From NCBI GenBank assembly GCA_964393875.1, contig CAYMUZ010000058.1:1-19128 (forward strand): DNA of 19,128 nt. The letters are read 5' to 3'. The notes below the pieces were generated by a model, which saw only the letters and a program-made list of their open reading frames with translations, searched no databases and was not told the DNA's origin. Below, one piece after another: positions 1 to 7,891 of this stretch. How positions within the stretch are numbered: position 1 is the first letter of the stretch; each line of letters starts with the position of its first letter. Origin of the DNA: JAHFHB01 sp964393875 (GTDB taxonomy: Bacteria > Omnitrophota > Omnitrophia > Omnitrophales > Aquincolibacteriaceae). A program made the translations under genes and the position numbers.

Positions 1-1
1 G

Positions 2-496
2 GGACTGGCGCTGTTTTACTTTCTTGCGCTGAGTCTTACCGCCCTTGATCAACTTTCGAAATACTGGATTTTGAATACTCTTGTTTCTGAGGAGAGTCGT
101 ACCCTCCTACCCGGTATTTTCTACCTGACACTTGTTAAGAACCACGGAATCGCCTTTGGTCTTTTCGACCGATTCAAAGGCCTGCTTTTTGTTGTGATTT
201 CGATCAGCATCGGGATGTTAGCGGTGTGGGGGCGGCGTGTCTGGCTTGTGCCGTCTCGAGCCAAAAGTCTTAGGGGGCAATGCTGCCAGGCCGACAGGCT
301 GGCGGTGGCTTTGATTTTGGGCGGAGCGTTGGGCAACTGGATCGACCGTGTGCGTTTTGGGGCTGTGATTGATTTCTTGGATTTTAGGGTGTGGCCCGTA
401 TTTAATTTGGCGGATTCGGCGATTACGATAGGCGTCCTTCTCTATTTTTTACATTATTTCAGAAACAATTCAGAAAACCCACAGGCCAAAGCCTGA
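2..496 (+). CDS. lspA: Lipoprotein signal peptidase (signal peptidase II), 5' partial
   Basis: Membrane aspartyl protease that cleaves the signal peptide from diacylglyceryl-modified prolipoproteins. The frame is open from base 2, and the first visible residues (GLALFYFLALSLTALDQLSK) are the first membrane helix plus the family's DQ-x-(S/T)-K motif, so only a few N-terminal residues are missing. The TTG at 71 is not the real start because it would remove this helix. Other family motifs follow: NHGIAFGLF, the catalytic-Asp box GNWIDRVRFGAVIDF, and FNLADSAI with the second catalytic Asp. The stop overlaps the next start by one base (TGATG), pairing it with lgt, the enzyme acting just before it. 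Family assignment is secure; only the missing 5' end is uncertain. Confidence 0.95.
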   Translation, partial: GLALFYFLALSLTALDQLSKYWILNTLVSEESRTLLPGIFYLTLVKNHGIAFGLFDRFKGLLFVVISISIGMLAVWGRRVWLVPSRAKSLRGQCCQADRLAVALILGGALGNWIDRVRFGAVIDFLDFRVWPVFNLADSAITIGVLLYFLHYFRNNSENPQAKA

Positions 497-1251
497 TGCT
501 GCCTGTCCTTTTTTCGATAGGGCCTTTTAGAATCTACACCTACGGGACTCTCATCGCCCTTGGAGTTTGGCTTGCAATCCAGGGCATGAAAAGATACGCC
601 CGGACCACGGGCTTTCTTAAAGACGATCAAGTCTACGACATGGTTTTTACGCTGCTGGCCGCCAGCTTTTTTGGGGCACGGCTTTTCTACGTTGCGCAGC
701 ATGCAGACTGGTATAGTGCACACCCGCTCGAAATCCCTGCCGTTTGGCAAGGGGGGCTGATTTTCTACGGCGGGTATCCGGCGGGAGTGGCGGCGCTTGT
801 CATGTATTTCAAGAAACAGAAAATTGATGTTCGGGACGGATTTGATTTTATGGGCCCGTTCGTTGCGCTTGTCCATGCCTTCGGGCGCATCGGCTGTTTT
901 TTGAATGGGTGTTGTTTCGGAGGCCCCTGCGCTTTTCCCTGGGCCATCCGTTTTCCAGATTCCAACGGTCCCGTACACCCGGCCCAGCTTTACGAAGCCG
1001 TTTTTGATTTTGCGTTGTTTGGATTTCTCGTCAAGTTATTGAAAAAGCATCCGCCCAGAGGTGTTGTCACGGCGGCCTATTTTTTTCTGTATGCCACCGG
1101 GCGTTTTTTTGTGGAATTCTTAAGAGAAGACAACCCAGGTTGGCTGCTGACCTGGAATCAGTGGATTAGCCTGGGGATTATGCTGGGGGCCGGTATTTTT
1201 TATACCCAATGCCGCACCCCCTTGCGGCAGAAAATGAGGTTTATGTCATGA
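496..1251 (+). CDS. lgt: Prolipoprotein diacylglyceryl transferase
   Basis: Polytopic inner-membrane enzyme that moves diacylglycerol from phosphatidylglycerol to the lipobox cysteine of prolipoproteins. The 251-residue product begins LPVLFSIGPFRIYTYGTLIA, a normal Lgt start. It contains FYGGYPAG (about residues 90-97), the signature GRIGCFLNGCCFG (130-142), HPAQLYEA (161-168) and a C-terminal GRFFVEFLRED. The signature has NGCC where E. coli Lgt has NGEL; to my knowledge this Cys-Cys form occurs in several other lineages. The ATG overlaps the lspA stop by one base, and its own stop overlaps the rluD start (ATGA), indicating translational coupling. Confidence 0.95.
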   Translation: MLPVLFSIGPFRIYTYGTLIALGVWLAIQGMKRYARTTGFLKDDQVYDMVFTLLAASFFGARLFYVAQHADWYSAHPLEIPAVWQGGLIFYGGYPAGVAALVMYFKKQKIDVRDGFDFMGPFVALVHAFGRIGCFLNGCCFGGPCAFPWAIRFPDSNGPVHPAQLYEAVFDFALFGFLVKLLKKHPPRGVVTAAYFFLYATGRFFVEFLREDNPGWLLTWNQWISLGIMLGAGIFYTQCRTPLRQKMRFMS

Positions 1252-2162
1252 GACGCCAGGAGATTGTGGCTGAGCCCCGAGTACGTGGGGCGCGGCTGGA
1301 TGTTTATCTGGTGGGGCGCACAGAAATAAATCTTTCGCGTAGCCATCTCAAAAAACTGATTGAGGCTGGGGCGGTCAAGGTGAACGGGCGCATCGTATCG
1401 GCGCACTATGCCGTAAAATCAGGTGACAAAATTAATGTGGAATGGATGGATCTTGCGCCTGAAGACAACCGGCCCGAAGACATCCCGCTCGATATTGTGT
1501 ACGAAGACGAAGATATTCTTGCGGTGAATAAACCGGTGGGGATGGTCGTTCATCCGGCCAACGGGAATCGATTTCACACCCTGGTAAACGCACTTCTTTT
1601 TCACACACAGAATTTATCGGAAGCGGGGGGCAGTGAGCGGCCCGGCATTGTGCACCGGCTTGATAAAGACACTTCCGGTGTTTTGATTGTAGCCAAGAAC
1701 AATGCGGCTCACCGCCATTTGGCGTGCCAGTTTAGAGATCATACCATTGGCCGAATCTATCTCGCCGTAGTTCGCGGAGTGGTTCAGCATGACGAAGGGT
1801 TTTGCGAAGAGCCCGTGGGCCGCGCGTTTATCAACAAAAAGAAAATCATGATCAAGCCGGCCGGCGGCAAGGAAGCGGCCACTGATTTTCGGGTGCTCAA
1901 GAGATTTAAACAGGCGACCTTGCTTGAGGTGGCGCCGCGAACAGGGCGGACCCACCAAATACGCGTCCATATGAGGCATATCGGTCATCCGGTTCTTGGG
2001 GATTCCCTCTACGGAGTCTCATCCCCGCTGATTGGCCGGCAGGCCTTGCACGCGTTGCAGCTGACCATCCGCCATCCAAAAACAGAGCAGGAGATGACTT
2101 TTAAAAGTCCTCTGCCCAGCGACATGGAACGCTTACTCGAAGAACTTGAATCACAGCCTTGA
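1248..2162 (+). CDS. rluD: RluA/RluD-family 23S rRNA pseudouridine synthase
   Basis: Predicted to isomerise uridines in large-subunit rRNA to pseudouridine in the cytoplasm. From the chosen start the product is 304 residues: an N-terminal S4 RNA-binding domain (about 13-70), then the catalytic domain with GIVHRLDKDTSGVLIVAK, where the family's catalytic Asp is D139, and RTGRTHQIRVHMRHIGHPVLGD near the C-terminus. The frame is open upstream to an ATG at 1209, but the ATG at 1248 is preferred: it forms an ATGA overlap with the lgt stop and has GAGG eight bases upstream. RluC, RluD and related members share these motifs, so the exact target uridines are not settled. Confidence 0.9.
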   Translation: MRRQEIVAEPRVRGARLDVYLVGRTEINLSRSHLKKLIEAGAVKVNGRIVSAHYAVKSGDKINVEWMDLAPEDNRPEDIPLDIVYEDEDILAVNKPVGMVVHPANGNRFHTLVNALLFHTQNLSEAGGSERPGIVHRLDKDTSGVLIVAKNNAAHRHLACQFRDHTIGRIYLAVVRGVVQHDEGFCEEPVGRAFINKKKIMIKPAGGKEAATDFRVLKRFKQATLLEVAPRTGRTHQIRVHMRHIGHPVLGDSLYGVSSPLIGRQALHALQLTIRHPKTEQEMTFKSPLPSDMERLLEELESQP

Positions 2163-2213
2163 GTGGCCTATAATGCCGTATCTTCTTGTAAGGCAAGAAG
2201 TTGCCAGCAAGCT

Positions 2214-2218
2214 GGAGG
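2214..2218 (+). promoter_or_regulatory. Ribosome binding site that decides the prenyltransferase start
   Basis: GGAGG lies eight bases upstream of an in-frame GTG at 2227. The alternative starts (TTG 2146 inside rluD, ATG 2173) show no comparable site, so GTG 2227 is preferred. Confidence 0.6.
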
Positions 2219-2226
2219 CCCCTTCG

Positions 2227-3108
2227 GTGAGTACTTTTCAGCACGTTAAAGCCCGCACCTGTGTTTTTCTTGAGATGATCAAGATTGAGCACTCCCTTTT
2301 TGCTCTGCCGTTTGCCTACCTCGGTCTTTTTCTCGCAGCCAAAGGATTTCCAGGTTTCCGTGTTTTTGGCTGGGTGACTCTTGCGATGGTGAGTTTTAGG
2401 ACTTTTGCCATGGCGTTCAACCGTCTGGCGGATCAGGGCATTGATGCGCGTAATCCGCGCACTCAAGATCGCGCCCTGCCGGCCGGAAAACTTCACCGCT
2501 CGTTTGTGCGGGGTGCCGTGTTTTTCTCGCTCGCCATTTTTTTAGGGAGTACGTCGAGGCTTCCCTCGATTTGCCTGCGATTGGCCTGGGTTCCCGTGAT
2601 TCTTGCCGTGGTTTACTCTTACGCAAAACGTTTTACGTGGATGTCCCATGGAATTTTGGGTCTCGTCCTTGGCCTTGCCCCGTATGGCGCATGGTTGGCC
2701 GCAGGCGGCGGATTTTCATGGATTCCAGCGCTTTGGATGGCCGGCGTGACGGCGTGGGTCGCAGGATTTGATGTCCTCTATGCGCTGCAGGATCGTGAGT
2801 TTGATTCTGCGGCCGGACTTTTTTCAATTCCCGTGCGGTTTGGCGAGAAGGCCAGTGTTCTTTTTACGTGGGGTTTGCATACGGTGGCTCTGGCGGCATG
2901 GTTAGGTGCTGGCTGTCTTGCCGGGCTGGGCAATCTCTATTTTACAGGTCTTTTTTTTGCGGCGCTCTTTCTGTTGAGAGAAAACTGGCTGGTCTATTCC
3001 AAAGGACTGCAAAAAATCAATGAAGCTTTTTTTGCGCTGAATGCCATTATTTCAGCGGCACTTTTTCTAGCGGTTTGCGCTGACCTGGCGTGCAAGGGAG
3101 CGGGATGA
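2227..3108 (+). CDS. mqnP: UbiA-family prenyltransferase, probable MqnP of menaquinone synthesis
   Basis: Membrane enzyme that attaches a polyprenyl chain to an aromatic quinone precursor. The 293-residue product is hydrophobic with many predicted helices and both Asp-rich motifs that bind prenyl diphosphate and Mg2+: NRLADQGIDARNPRT (N65, D69, D73) and DVLYALQDREFD (D181, D188, D192), followed by GLFSIPVRFG. EMIKIEHSLFALPFAYLG near the N-terminus is typical of the 4-hydroxybenzoate-type subgroup. The UbiX, MqnA, MqnC and MenG neighbours point to the futalosine pathway, hence MqnP rather than ubiquinone UbiA. GTG is the preferred start; a longer form from ATG 2173 would add 18 residues. The stop overlaps ubiX in an ATGA junction. 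Confidence 0.85.
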   Translation: MSTFQHVKARTCVFLEMIKIEHSLFALPFAYLGLFLAAKGFPGFRVFGWVTLAMVSFRTFAMAFNRLADQGIDARNPRTQDRALPAGKLHRSFVRGAVFFSLAIFLGSTSRLPSICLRLAWVPVILAVVYSYAKRFTWMSHGILGLVLGLAPYGAWLAAGGGFSWIPALWMAGVTAWVAGFDVLYALQDREFDSAAGLFSIPVRFGEKASVLFTWGLHTVALAAWLGAGCLAGLGNLYFTGLFFAALFLLRENWLVYSKGLQKINEAFFALNAIISAALFLAVCADLACKGAG

Positions 3109-3761
3109 AACCCTGGATTGTTGCGATGACCGGTGCGAGCGGAGCGGTGTATGGTGTGACGCTCGTGCAAAAGCTCACTGAGAGCGGGCAGCGTGTGGTC
3201 CTTTTGATCTCTGAACCGGCGCGGCTCGTGATTCGCGAGGAGCTGGGTGTCCAGCCGGCGTCGTTTATTCAGGCGGAAGCGCTTGAGGCCGTCTTTGGTC
3301 CGTCGATTCGCGGGAAGGTCGAAATTTATTCGCCCCGTGATTTTACAGCCGCGGTCGCGAGCGGTTCCTACCCGACCGAGGGGATGGTCATTGCCCCTTG
3401 CAGCATGGGCACTTTGGGTGCCGTGGCTTCCGGCCTGAGCCAAAACCTGATTCATCGCGCCGCCGATTGCATCTTAAAAGAGGGGCGCCGGCTTGTTTTG
3501 GTGCCCCGGGAAACACCGCTAAGCGCCATTCATCTCGAAAACATGCTGAAACTTTCACGGCTTGGGGTACGCATGGTGCCGGCCATGCCTGGGTTCTATT
3601 CTGGGGTTCAGAATTTAAACGATTTGGTTGATTTTATGGTGGGTAAAATTCTTGACCAGATGGATGTTGTCCACACCCTTTACCCGCGTTGGACCGGCCC
3701 TGTTTCTTTACCCGCCGGGACGGCTTTTTCTGCCGCGAAGGGCCCCGAGGGGAATCGATGA
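3105..3761 (+). CDS. ubiX: UbiX-type flavin prenyltransferase
   Basis: Makes prenylated FMN, the cofactor of UbiD-type decarboxylases. The 218-residue product opens with the flavin-binding TGASGAVYGVTL (residues 9-20) and has PCSMGTLGAVASGLSQNLIH (98-117) and LVPRETPLSAIHLENMLKL (132-150), all standard UbiX blocks; the length is typical. The ATG at 3105 is preferred over a GTG 15 bases upstream because it overlaps the preceding stop (ATGA) and follows GGGAG. In this cluster it probably serves the menaquinone decarboxylation step. No UbiD partner lies in the window. Confidence 0.92.
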   Translation: MKPWIVAMTGASGAVYGVTLVQKLTESGQRVVLLISEPARLVIREELGVQPASFIQAEALEAVFGPSIRGKVEIYSPRDFTAAVASGSYPTEGMVIAPCSMGTLGAVASGLSQNLIHRAADCILKEGRRLVLVPRETPLSAIHLENMLKLSRLGVRMVPAMPGFYSGVQNLNDLVDFMVGKILDQMDVVHTLYPRWTGPVSLPAGTAFSAAKGPEGNR

Positions 3762-4603
3762 AAGACACCGCTAAAGCCACTCTTAAAATTGGGCGTATTC
3801 GCTACATCAATACCCTGCCCTTTTTCCATCAGCTCTCGGGAGAGTCTTCGACGGCGGTGAGTTATTATGAATCTTATCCGGCCCGCGTGAATCTCGCTCT
3901 GCGCAAGGGGAAGATCGATATTGCCCCCATTTCTTCGCTGGAATACCTTAACCACCACGAGAGATATTTGCTTTTGCCTGATCTTGCGATTGGGGCCCGC
4001 GATTTTTCGGGGAGTGTTATTTTATTTTCACGTGAAAAAATAGAGGGGCTCAATGGCGAAACCATTGCGCTTACCCGTCAAAGTCTGAGCTCGTCCATTC
4101 TGCTGCGCATTCTGCTGAAGTTCAAATACAAATACGACAACCGGTTTAAATTATTTACGTCCGGTATCGAAGAGACCCTGAAACGGCACACAGCGGCTCT
4201 CGTGATTGGGGATGAGGCGCTGCTCTATAGGCCGAAAGAGTTTGTGTACAAGTATGATCTCAGCGAACTATGGTGGAACTGGACCGAAAAACCTTTTTGT
4301 TTCGCGCTTTGGGCTGTGCGGCGGGAATGTGCAAAAGCACATCCTGAATCGGTCCGGCAGTTTTATTGGAATTTAAAAGAAAATGTCGAGAAAAATCTTC
4401 TCGACATTGAGTCTTTAATCAAAGAAAGCCTTTCCCTTTCGTTTGTCGATGCTGATTTTTCAAAAATTTTTGGGTATCTTTTTAATTTGCACTACGGTCT
4501 CGATGCTCCCATGAAAGAGGGGCTCGAACTATTTTACCGTCTGGCGGGGCGGCTTCAATTTTCACCGCGTATCAAAGCCCCTGAGTTTTTCGACGTTTCT
4601 TAG
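3758..4603 (+). CDS. mqnA: Chorismate dehydratase MqnA (futalosine pathway)
   Basis: First committed enzyme of the futalosine route, converting chorismate to 3-[(1-carboxyvinyl)oxy]benzoate. The 281-residue product starts with the family's IGRIRYINTLPFF and has a periplasmic-binding-protein-like fold pattern, including GKIDIAPISSLEYL and ALVIGDEALLYR, the block shared by MqnA and MqnD. The N-terminal GRxxYxNTLP block favours MqnA. The ATG forms an ATGA overlap with the ubiX stop and has GAGGGG five bases upstream; an open extension back to 3689 is a shadow over ubiX. mqnC begins 15 bases after the stop. Confidence 0.92.
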   Translation: MKDTAKATLKIGRIRYINTLPFFHQLSGESSTAVSYYESYPARVNLALRKGKIDIAPISSLEYLNHHERYLLLPDLAIGARDFSGSVILFSREKIEGLNGETIALTRQSLSSSILLRILLKFKYKYDNRFKLFTSGIEETLKRHTAALVIGDEALLYRPKEFVYKYDLSELWWNWTEKPFCFALWAVRRECAKAHPESVRQFYWNLKENVEKNLLDIESLIKESLSLSFVDADFSKIFGYLFNLHYGLDAPMKEGLELFYRLAGRLQFSPRIKAPEFFDVS

Positions 4604-4618
4604 GTGAGAGGACTCAAA

Positions 4619-5695
4619 ATGGATCTCTACGATAGAATTTTAAATAAACGGCTCGAGGGCGAGCGCTTAACGCTGGAAGACGGCATTTTGCTTTACTCCT
4701 GTGACCTCCTGCGGCTTGGGCGTGCGGCCAACGCGGTGGCGGCTAAACAGCGGGTGGATGGCACCGTGACATTTATTGTAGACCGCAATATCAGCTATAC
4801 CAATGCATGCATTGTGGATTGTGATTTTTGTGCGTTCTACCGCAAACCCGGCGACAAAGAAGCCTATACGCTCAGCTACGAGCAGATTTTTTCAAAAATT
4901 CAGGAGCTTGTCGATTTGGGCGGTACCCAGGTGCTGATTCAAGGCGGCGTCAATCCGGAGCTGCCTTTGGAGTATTACCTCGATTTAATTCGCGCGATCC
5001 GTCAGCGCTTTCCCACCGTGCATATCCATTCTTTTTCAGTCGTTGAATTTGACATGATTGCAAAAAAATTTCGGTTACCTTTGGCGGAAGTTTTCCGTCT
5101 TTTCAAAGAGGCGGGTCTTAATTCTTTACCCGGCGGCGGCGCTGAAATTTTGGTTGAACGTGTCCGCAAAATCATCAGTCCCAAGAAAGCCAGCTCAGAC
5201 CGGTGGATTGAGGTCATGCGCACCGCGCATCAAGCGGGGCTGCGATCGACGGCAACCATGGTGATCGGTCATGTCGAAACCATTGAAGAAAGAATTATTC
5301 ACATGGTGAAAATCCGTGAATTGCAGGATGAAACCGGTGGTTTTCGCGCCTTTATCCCCTGGACCATGTCGCCGCAGGGCACCCCGCGTATGCAGCATCT
5401 CAAGCAAGCCGGGGGGGAAGATTATTTGAAAACGGTGGCGATTTCGCGGTTGATGTTCGATAACATCGAGCACATTCAAAGCGGCTGGCTGACCGAAGGG
5501 CTGAAGCTTGGGCAGGTTGCGCTTGGTTTTGGCTGTGATGATATGGGCGGCACCCTGCTTGAAGATAAAGTGCTTGAACCGACAGGCATTGAAGTCAATA
5601 CGAGCCGTGAAGATTTGGTTCGTTTGATTCGTGAAGCCGGCTACACACCGGTTCAGAGAAATACCAACTACGAAATTTTGCATGTCTACCGTTGA
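4619..5695 (+). CDS. mqnC: Cyclic dehypoxanthine futalosine synthase MqnC (radical SAM)
   Basis: Radical SAM enzyme that cyclises dehypoxanthine futalosine in menaquinone synthesis. The 358-residue product carries the Fe-S binding motif CIVDCDFC (C64, C68, C71) within the family context YTNACIVDCDFCAFYRKPGD, then GGTQVLIQGGVNPELP, SLPGGGAEILVERVR and a C-terminal LGFGCDDMGGTLLEDKV. The GDKEAYTLS block after the cluster motif fits MqnC better than the related MqnE. ATG 4619 is chosen over GTG 4604 because GAGAGG lies at the right distance before it. Its last 14 bases overlap the methyltransferase gene. Confidence 0.93.
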   Translation: MDLYDRILNKRLEGERLTLEDGILLYSCDLLRLGRAANAVAAKQRVDGTVTFIVDRNISYTNACIVDCDFCAFYRKPGDKEAYTLSYEQIFSKIQELVDLGGTQVLIQGGVNPELPLEYYLDLIRAIRQRFPTVHIHSFSVVEFDMIAKKFRLPLAEVFRLFKEAGLNSLPGGGAEILVERVRKIISPKKASSDRWIEVMRTAHQAGLRSTATMVIGHVETIEERIIHMVKIRELQDETGGFRAFIPWTMSPQGTPRMQHLKQAGGEDYLKTVAISRLMFDNIEHIQSGWLTEGLKLGQVALGFGCDDMGGTLLEDKVLEPTGIEVNTSREDLVRLIREAGYTPVQRNTNYEILHVYR

Positions 5696-6380
5696 TCTCG
5701 CCAGTCCTGATAAGCGGTTGATCCGTGAGTTTTTTGATCAAATCTCTCCCCGCTATGATCGCATCAACGATATTTTGAGTTTTCGCCTTGATGCCCTGTG
5801 GCGCAGTCGTTCGCTAGACATTCTCCTGGATGGCAGTGAGAGTTCGGTGCTTGACCTGGGCACGGGCACGGGCAAGTTTCTAGAGCTGTGCACGAAACGC
5901 CAGCGTTTTGAATGTGCAGTCGGTCTTGATTTTTCATCTTTGATGCTTGAGCGAGCCCACGCCGCTTTGCCCCGGGCTCGATTTATCAGCGGTGATTTTC
6001 ACGTACTGCCTTTTGCTGCGGAGAGTTTTGACCTTACGATCTCCAGCTTTGCTTTGCGCAGTGTCAAAGAAATGGGAGATTTTTTTAGCGGGGTCTACCG
6101 TATTCTTAAACCGGGCGGCAAGGCGGGGTTTTTGTGTCTGACGCGGCCGCACAGCCGGCTTTTTCAACTGCTTTATGCCCCCTATCTGAATTTCTATCTG
6201 CCGGTGATGGGGCGGTTTCTTTCAGGGCACCGCCGGGCTTATGACTTTTTATCGCAGTCCATTCAGCATTTTCAGGAGCCAACCAAAACCCTGGAATGGA
6301 TGAAACGGGTGGGTTTTGAGTCGGTACGGCTGCATTCTTTTACGTTTGGCGCCGCAACTCTGTATGTGGGACGAAAATGA
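5682..6380 (+). CDS. menG: UbiE/MenG-family demethylmenaquinone methyltransferase
   Basis: Class I SAM-dependent C-methyltransferase, expected to methylate demethylmenaquinone as the last step of menaquinone synthesis. The 232-residue product has the family N-terminus FFDQISPRYDRINDILSFRL, the SAM-binding motif VLDLGTGTG (56-64), GLDFSSLMLERA, LPFAAESFDLTISSFALRS and RILKPGGKAGF. UbiE proteins usually read FGLRN where this one has FALRS, a mild deviation. The ATG at 5682 fits the family length; the open extension back to 5631 lies inside mqnC. Its stop overlaps the next gene (ATGA). Confidence 0.88.
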   Translation: MSTVDLASPDKRLIREFFDQISPRYDRINDILSFRLDALWRSRSLDILLDGSESSVLDLGTGTGKFLELCTKRQRFECAVGLDFSSLMLERAHAALPRARFISGDFHVLPFAAESFDLTISSFALRSVKEMGDFFSGVYRILKPGGKAGFLCLTRPHSRLFQLLYAPYLNFYLPVMGRFLSGHRRAYDFLSQSIQHFQEPTKTLEWMKRVGFESVRLHSFTFGAATLYVGRK

Positions 6381-6838
6381 ATATTGAGCTTCGGGTGCGC
6401 GAGTTAGGGTTTACCCTGCCGGCGGCTCCCAAACCCGCAGGCGCGTATACCCCGGTTGTTATCGCCGGAGGCCTGGCGTTTGTGAGCGGGCAGATTTCAA
6501 AGACGGAGACTGGCACGATCTTGACCGGTAAAGCCGGAAGTGAGATCGATCTCGCCGCGGCCAGGCAGGCGGCTCAAGCGGCGGCGCTCAACGTGCTTAG
6601 CATCGTCCACCATTGGGTGGGGGGAGAAAAGATCGCTCGTGTGGTGCGCTTAGGGGGATTTGTCCAAGTATCGCCCGATTTTTTTGAAATCCCCAAGGTG
6701 GTGGATGCCGCATCAGAACTTTTTCAGCAGGTTTTTGGAGAAAAAGGCAGTCATGCGCGTGCTTCTGTCGGTGTTGCCAGCCTTCCGCTCAATGCAGCCG
6801 TTGAAATCGATGCCGTTTTTGAGCTTCTCCGCCCCTAA
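6377..6838 (+). CDS. RidA/YjgF-family protein
   Basis: A 153-residue member of the YjgF/YER057c/UK114 family, related to proteins that hydrolyse reactive enamine or imine intermediates. It is longer than classic RidA and has an N-terminal stretch (LRVRELGFTLPAAPKPAGAY) typical of a separate subgroup. FVSGQISK and the C-terminal HARASVGVASLPLNAAVEID match family blocks; the Arg in HARAS lines up with the substrate-binding Arg of RidA. It overlaps the methyltransferase stop (ATGA) and is the last gene before a terminator-like hairpin. Its substrate is unknown and nothing visible ties it chemically to menaquinone synthesis. Confidence 0.85.
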   Translation: MNIELRVRELGFTLPAAPKPAGAYTPVVIAGGLAFVSGQISKTETGTILTGKAGSEIDLAAARQAAQAAALNVLSIVHHWVGGEKIARVVRLGGFVQVSPDFFEIPKVVDAASELFQQVFGEKGSHARASVGVASLPLNAAVEIDAVFELLRP

Positions 6839-6859
6839 TCAGTTAAGGGCATAAATTGC

Positions 6860-6879
6860 CTCGTGAAACGAGCTTTTTT
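6860..6879 (+). terminator. Probable rho-independent terminator
   Basis: CTCGT, a GAA loop, ACGAG, one C, then six T. The five-pair stem is short, but its place 21 bases after the RidA-family stop and the T-run suit the end of the lspA-to-RidA operon. Confidence 0.55.
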
Positions 6880-6965
6880 CTAAAACAAATCAAAGAGTTA
6901 GTCGTTAATGGGAGAGCCATTCATAAGGGGTGCATTGTGTCTTCATTGGCTGACAAAAGCTGATA

Positions 6966-6972
6966 GAGAAGG
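6966..6972 (+). promoter_or_regulatory. Ribosome binding site that decides the CPBP start
   Basis: GAGAAGG ends four bases before ATG 6977. The upstream in-frame ATG at 6908 lacks a clear site and would put a non-hydrophobic stretch before the first helix. No convincing promoter was seen between 6880 and 6965. Confidence 0.5.
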
Positions 6973-6976
6973 TTCT

Positions 6977-7891
6977 ATGGCGAAATCCGTTTTTAGATTT
7001 ATTGCGACTGCGGCGGTGATTCTTCTTTTGAGTGGCGCCCTTGCGCCGTGGATTTATTCATTACTGCCCTATAAATTTGAACGGGTTTTTAACCGGTTAG
7101 TGATGGTTCTTAGCTTAGCGGCAGTGCTCTTTTTTGTGCGGTTACGCAAAAACTGGACGGAAGATTATGGCTGCCACTGGATTCGTGGGCAGAGTCTTCA
7201 AGAGCTTTTGACTGGGTATTCTATCGGCATAAGCGTGTTGCTGGTTTTTTTGGGGCTAAAAGTCATTCTAAAACACGCTCTCTGGGCGCCTGAGGCGGCG
7301 GGCGGGTTTGGGGTTATCGGGGTTTTGATGGCAGCCCTGTTTTCGGCGCTTCTGATTGGCTGTATTGAGGAGTTCTTCTTTAGAGGATTTGTCTATAAAA
7401 CACTGAGCAGTGCTTGGGGTTGGCCTGTTTCTGTGAGTGTGGGGGTGACGAGTGTTTTCTACTCTCTGATTCACTTTGTGAGTTTCTATAAACCTCTCGT
7501 GGATAAGACGCCTACCTGGCTCGATTCCCTTAGGCTGATTGCCGCTCCGATCGTCTCCTTGGGGAGTCTGCATCAGTACTGGCCGGAAGCCGTGGGTCTT
7601 TTCCTTTTTGGCCTCGTTTTGAGCCGGGCGGTTCTAACGGCGGGATCTCTTTTCCCAGCGATTGGACTTCATGCCGGATGTGTTTTTTTTGTCAAAATGG
7701 ATGGAAGTTTTTTTAAATTTTCAGAGGGGATTCAGCGGCTTTATGTCTCGAGCGGCAAGTTTTACGATGGTGTTCTTGGATGGTTTTTTTTGGGCCTGAT
7801 GAGCGTTCTTTTGCAGCTGCTTCTACGAGAGAATCGACAGAAGCTTAACCCGATGATTCCGCGAGGTGAAAATGCAGTTTTTAAGCCGTAA
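6977..7891 (+). CDS. CPBP-family intramembrane metalloprotease (CAAX protease type)
   Basis: A 304-residue polytopic membrane protein with the three CPBP/Abi motifs: EEFFFRGF (E131, E132, R136), FYSLIHF (F161, H166) and a later LHAGC (H232). In the family these residues form an intramembrane metal site; members cleave prenylated or other membrane-embedded substrates, and some bacterial members work in peptide maturation or immunity. Several hydrophobic segments precede and follow the motifs. The ATG at 6977 is preferred over 6908 on its ribosome site. The 3' end overlaps the next gene by 20 bases, so the two are probably co-expressed. The substrate is unknown; the secreted neighbour is a candidate by position only. 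Confidence 0.85.
   Translation: MAKSVFRFIATAAVILLLSGALAPWIYSLLPYKFERVFNRLVMVLSLAAVLFFVRLRKNWTEDYGCHWIRGQSLQELLTGYSIGISVLLVFLGLKVILKHALWAPEAAGGFGVIGVLMAALFSALLIGCIEEFFFRGFVYKTLSSAWGWPVSVSVGVTSVFYSLIHFVSFYKPLVDKTPTWLDSLRLIAAPIVSLGSLHQYWPEAVGLFLFGLVLSRAVLTAGSLFPAIGLHAGCVFFVKMDGSFFKFSEGIQRLYVSSGKFYDGVLGWFFLGLMSVLLQLLLRENRQKLNPMIPRGENAVFKP

Noticed and set aside
2146..2226. Longer N-terminus of the prenyltransferase from TTG 2146 or ATG 2173
   Set aside because: GTG 2227 has a well-placed GGAGG and gives the usual family N-terminus and length. ATG 2173 remains a weak alternative.
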